Assembly (NCBI GenBank): GCA_035267785.1
Contig: DATFLL010000129.1
Span: forward strand, 1-32,153
Length of the DNA stretch: 32,153 bases
From: DATFLL01 sp035267785
GTDB lineage: Bacteria > Pseudomonadota > Gammaproteobacteria > DATFLL01
Direction of reading: 5' to 3'
The notes beneath the pieces were generated by a model that worked only from the letters and a program-made list of their open reading frames with translations, was not told the origin of the DNA and did not search any database. Positions within the stretch are counted from its first letter, which is position 1, and each line of letters starts with the position of its first letter. A program made the translations under genes and the position numbers. Below are positions 30,754 to 32,153 of the stretch, piece after piece.

Positions 30754-31881
30754 ATGATCGTTATCCTCAAGCCCGACATCAACCGCGACACGCCCGAATA
30801 CGGCGAGCTGATGGAGCACCTGTCCAACCTGCCCAATATCCAGGTCCGGGTGCATGAGGAACACGGCGCCCAACAGGTGCTCACCGAGTTGTATCTCATC
30901 GGCGACACCGCCGCGCTCATCCAACAGGAGATCGAGGCCCTGCCGGGCGTGGAACGCGTAGTCCGCGTCTCGGAGGAATACCGGATACTGGGCCGCCATC
31001 GGGACGACACCCGGCCGACCTCCTTCGAATACAACGGTGTGCACTTCGGCCAGGACAACCTGAACGTCTTCGCCGGTCTGTGTGCCGTGGACAATCCGAC
31101 GCACGTGGAAATGATGATGAAGGCCCTGCAGGAGCACGGCCAGGTCTGTACGCGCATGGGCGCCTACAAACCGCGCACCAACCCCTATTCCTTCCAGGGC
31201 CACGGCAAGAGCTGCCTGCCCTACGTGTTCGAACTGGCCGGTAAGTACGGCATCAAGGTCATTGCCATGGAGGTCACGCACGAGTCCCACATCCGGGAGA
31301 TCGACGACGCCCTGGCCCAGACCGGCCATCCGACGGGCGTGATGCTGCAAATCGGCACCCGCAACACCCAGAACTTCGAGCTGCTCAAGGTGGCGGGGCG
31401 CCAGCGCAACCACCCCATCCTGCTCAAACGCGGGTTCGGCATCACCCTGGAGGAGTCGCTGAACGCGGCCGAATACCTGGCCAGCGAGGGCAATACCAAG
31501 GTCGTGTTCGGCCTGCGCGGCATGAAGACCAACATGGGCGACCCGCACCGCAACTTCGTCGACTTCGCCCACGTGCCGGCCGTGAAGCGGCTGACCCGGA
31601 TGCCGGTCTGCGTCGACCCGTCCCACTCGGTGGGCAGCCGCGACCGGGCGCCGGACGGCCTGCTCGACGTCTTCCACACCACCGCCCAGGGCGTGGTGGC
31701 CGGCGCCAACATGGTGCTGGTGGACTTCCACCCGGCGCCCAAGAAGGCCCTGGTGGACGGCCCGCAGGCCCTGCACATGGACGAGCTGGACCACTTCCTG
31801 GAGGACGTGGCCATCGCCCGGGAGGCCTACGAGCGGCGCCACGCCGCGGCGGCCCGCCACGCCGCCGGGGGCAAAGGCTGA
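30754..31881 (+). CDS. DAHP synthase, type I-beta (3-deoxy-7-phosphoheptulonate synthase)
   Basis: A 375-residue enzyme. Residues 1–75 form a ferredoxin-like/ACT-like regulatory domain (MIVILKPD…); the barrel follows. Matching catalytic motifs are FAGLCAVD with Cys110, AYKPRTNPYSFQG (137–149), LLKRGF (223–228) and DPSHS (288–292) with His291. The metal-ligand Glu of the Thermotoga-type family is Asp324 here (VDFHP), and Asp335 matches ALSDG. Family knowledge: it joins phosphoenolpyruvate and erythrose-4-phosphate in the first step of the shikimate pathway. The changes (AGPC to AGLC, E to D) make this a divergent branch, so a related aldolase role is possible. A good promoter precedes it. The Crp/Fnr gene follows by five bases. 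Confidence 0.87.
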   Translation: MIVILKPDINRDTPEYGELMEHLSNLPNIQVRVHEEHGAQQVLTELYLIGDTAALIQQEIEALPGVERVVRVSEEYRILGRHRDDTRPTSFEYNGVHFGQDNLNVFAGLCAVDNPTHVEMMMKALQEHGQVCTRMGAYKPRTNPYSFQGHGKSCLPYVFELAGKYGIKVIAMEVTHESHIREIDDALAQTGHPTGVMLQIGTRNTQNFELLKVAGRQRNHPILLKRGFGITLEESLNAAEYLASEGNTKVVFGLRGMKTNMGDPHRNFVDFAHVPAVKRLTRMPVCVDPSHSVGSRDRAPDGLLDVFHTTAQGVVAGANMVLVDFHPAPKKALVDGPQALHMDELDHFLEDVAIAREAYERRHAAAARHAAGGKG

Positions 31882-31886
31882 ATCCC

Positions 31887-32153
31887 ATGGACGCGCGGCC
31901 CGGGTGGCTCGATCACTTCCCGGCCCTGGCGGCACTGGACGATCCCGCCTGGCACGAGGTGCTGACGGCGAGCCGGACCATGACCGTACCCGCCGGCACC
32001 ACCGTCTTCCACGAAGGCGCGGAGTGCACGGTCTATATGCTGGTGTTGCACGGCTCCGTGCGGGTCCAGAAGACCGCGGAAAACGGCCGCGAGATCACCC
32101 TCTACCGGGTGGAAAACGGCCAGTCGTGCGTCCTGACGACCTCCTGTCTGCTG
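31887..32153 (+). CDS. Crp/Fnr-family transcription regulator (partial, 5' part)
   Basis: The first 89 codons lie in the window; the gene runs off the right edge. It shows the beginning of a cyclic-nucleotide-binding-like barrel: FPALAALDD, PAGTTVFHEGAEC, YMLVLHGSVRVQKT and LYRVENGQSCVLTTSCLL. The CVLTTSCLL ending occurs in one branch of Crp/Fnr regulators. No Fnr-type N-terminal Cys cluster is visible, so an iron–sulfur sensor is unlikely; the effector is unknown. The helix-turn-helix is off the end. It starts five bases after the DAHP synthase stop, so it may be co-transcribed. Confidence 0.85.
   Translation, partial: MDARPGWLDHFPALAALDDPAWHEVLTASRTMTVPAGTTVFHEGAECTVYMLVLHGSVRVQKTAENGREITLYRVENGQSCVLTTSCLL

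Noticed and set aside
1..32153. tRNA, rRNA, transposase or integrase genes
   Set aside because: I looked for them and saw none that I could support in this window.

Overview
The window is about 32 kb of GC-rich DNA carrying a dense, mostly housekeeping gene set of gammaproteobacterial type. It has a long-tailed RNase E, RluC, a YceF-type Maf protein, lipid A and Kdo genes (kdsB, lpxK, msbA), LolC/LolD, ComEC, RelA and an agmatine-to-putrescine pair. The order maf–sppA–HAD–rluC / rne–ptpA … kdsB–Trm112–lpxK–…–exbD–exbB–comEC–DUF2062–lol matches what I recall of the Pseudomonas PA2972–PA2988 neighbourhood. The msbA and relA–lolC arrangement looks more like Chromatiales-type sulfur or halophilic gammaproteobacteria. 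No gene fixes the genus.

Layout. 1–251: 3' end of a biotin-dependent carboxylase or decarboxylase. 253–1382: two related repeat elements in opposite orientation flank maf. 1388–4145: sppA, a HAD phosphatase and rluC, read leftward. 4146–7748: a clear sigma-70 promoter, a structured leader of about 340 nt, and rne. 7896–8384: low-molecular-weight tyrosine phosphatase. 8454–14101: an accessory block on the minus strand. 14325–20578: a small unknown gene on the plus strand, then the envelope block on the minus strand (kdsB, Trm112, lpxK, a degenerate Kdo-transferase-like gene, msbA, exbD, exbB). 20659–23645: comEC and a DUF2062 gene. 23676–27988: lolD, lolC, relA. 28202–32153: a periplasmic protein, aguA, aguB, a DAHP synthase and the start of a Crp/Fnr regulator.

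The most interesting part is the accessory block. Reading right to left it encodes a DUF998 membrane protein, a Cys-rich exported protein, a ceramidase-like (CREST-type) membrane protein, an ECF sigma factor, a soluble zinc-binding anti-sigma factor, a DUF2282 precursor with four cysteines, a DUF692/MNIO peptide-modifying enzyme, its DUF2063 partner and a DoxX membrane protein. The last four form a bufferin/gig-type operon, a family of exported, post-translationally modified, copper-handling peptides. Genes abut or overlap nearly throughout, so a stress-sensing switch (sigma/anti-sigma) and the peptide system are probably co-transcribed. The three upstream membrane or exported genes may add an envelope function. 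A perfect 32-bp palindrome lies just inside the DUF692 gene.

Other points worth attention: a RelA with both an intact HD hydrolase centre and the EXDD synthetase signature; a Kdo-transferase-like protein that has lost the expected active-site motifs, embedded between msbA and lpxK; and a lone LolC-type permease with no lolE beside it.
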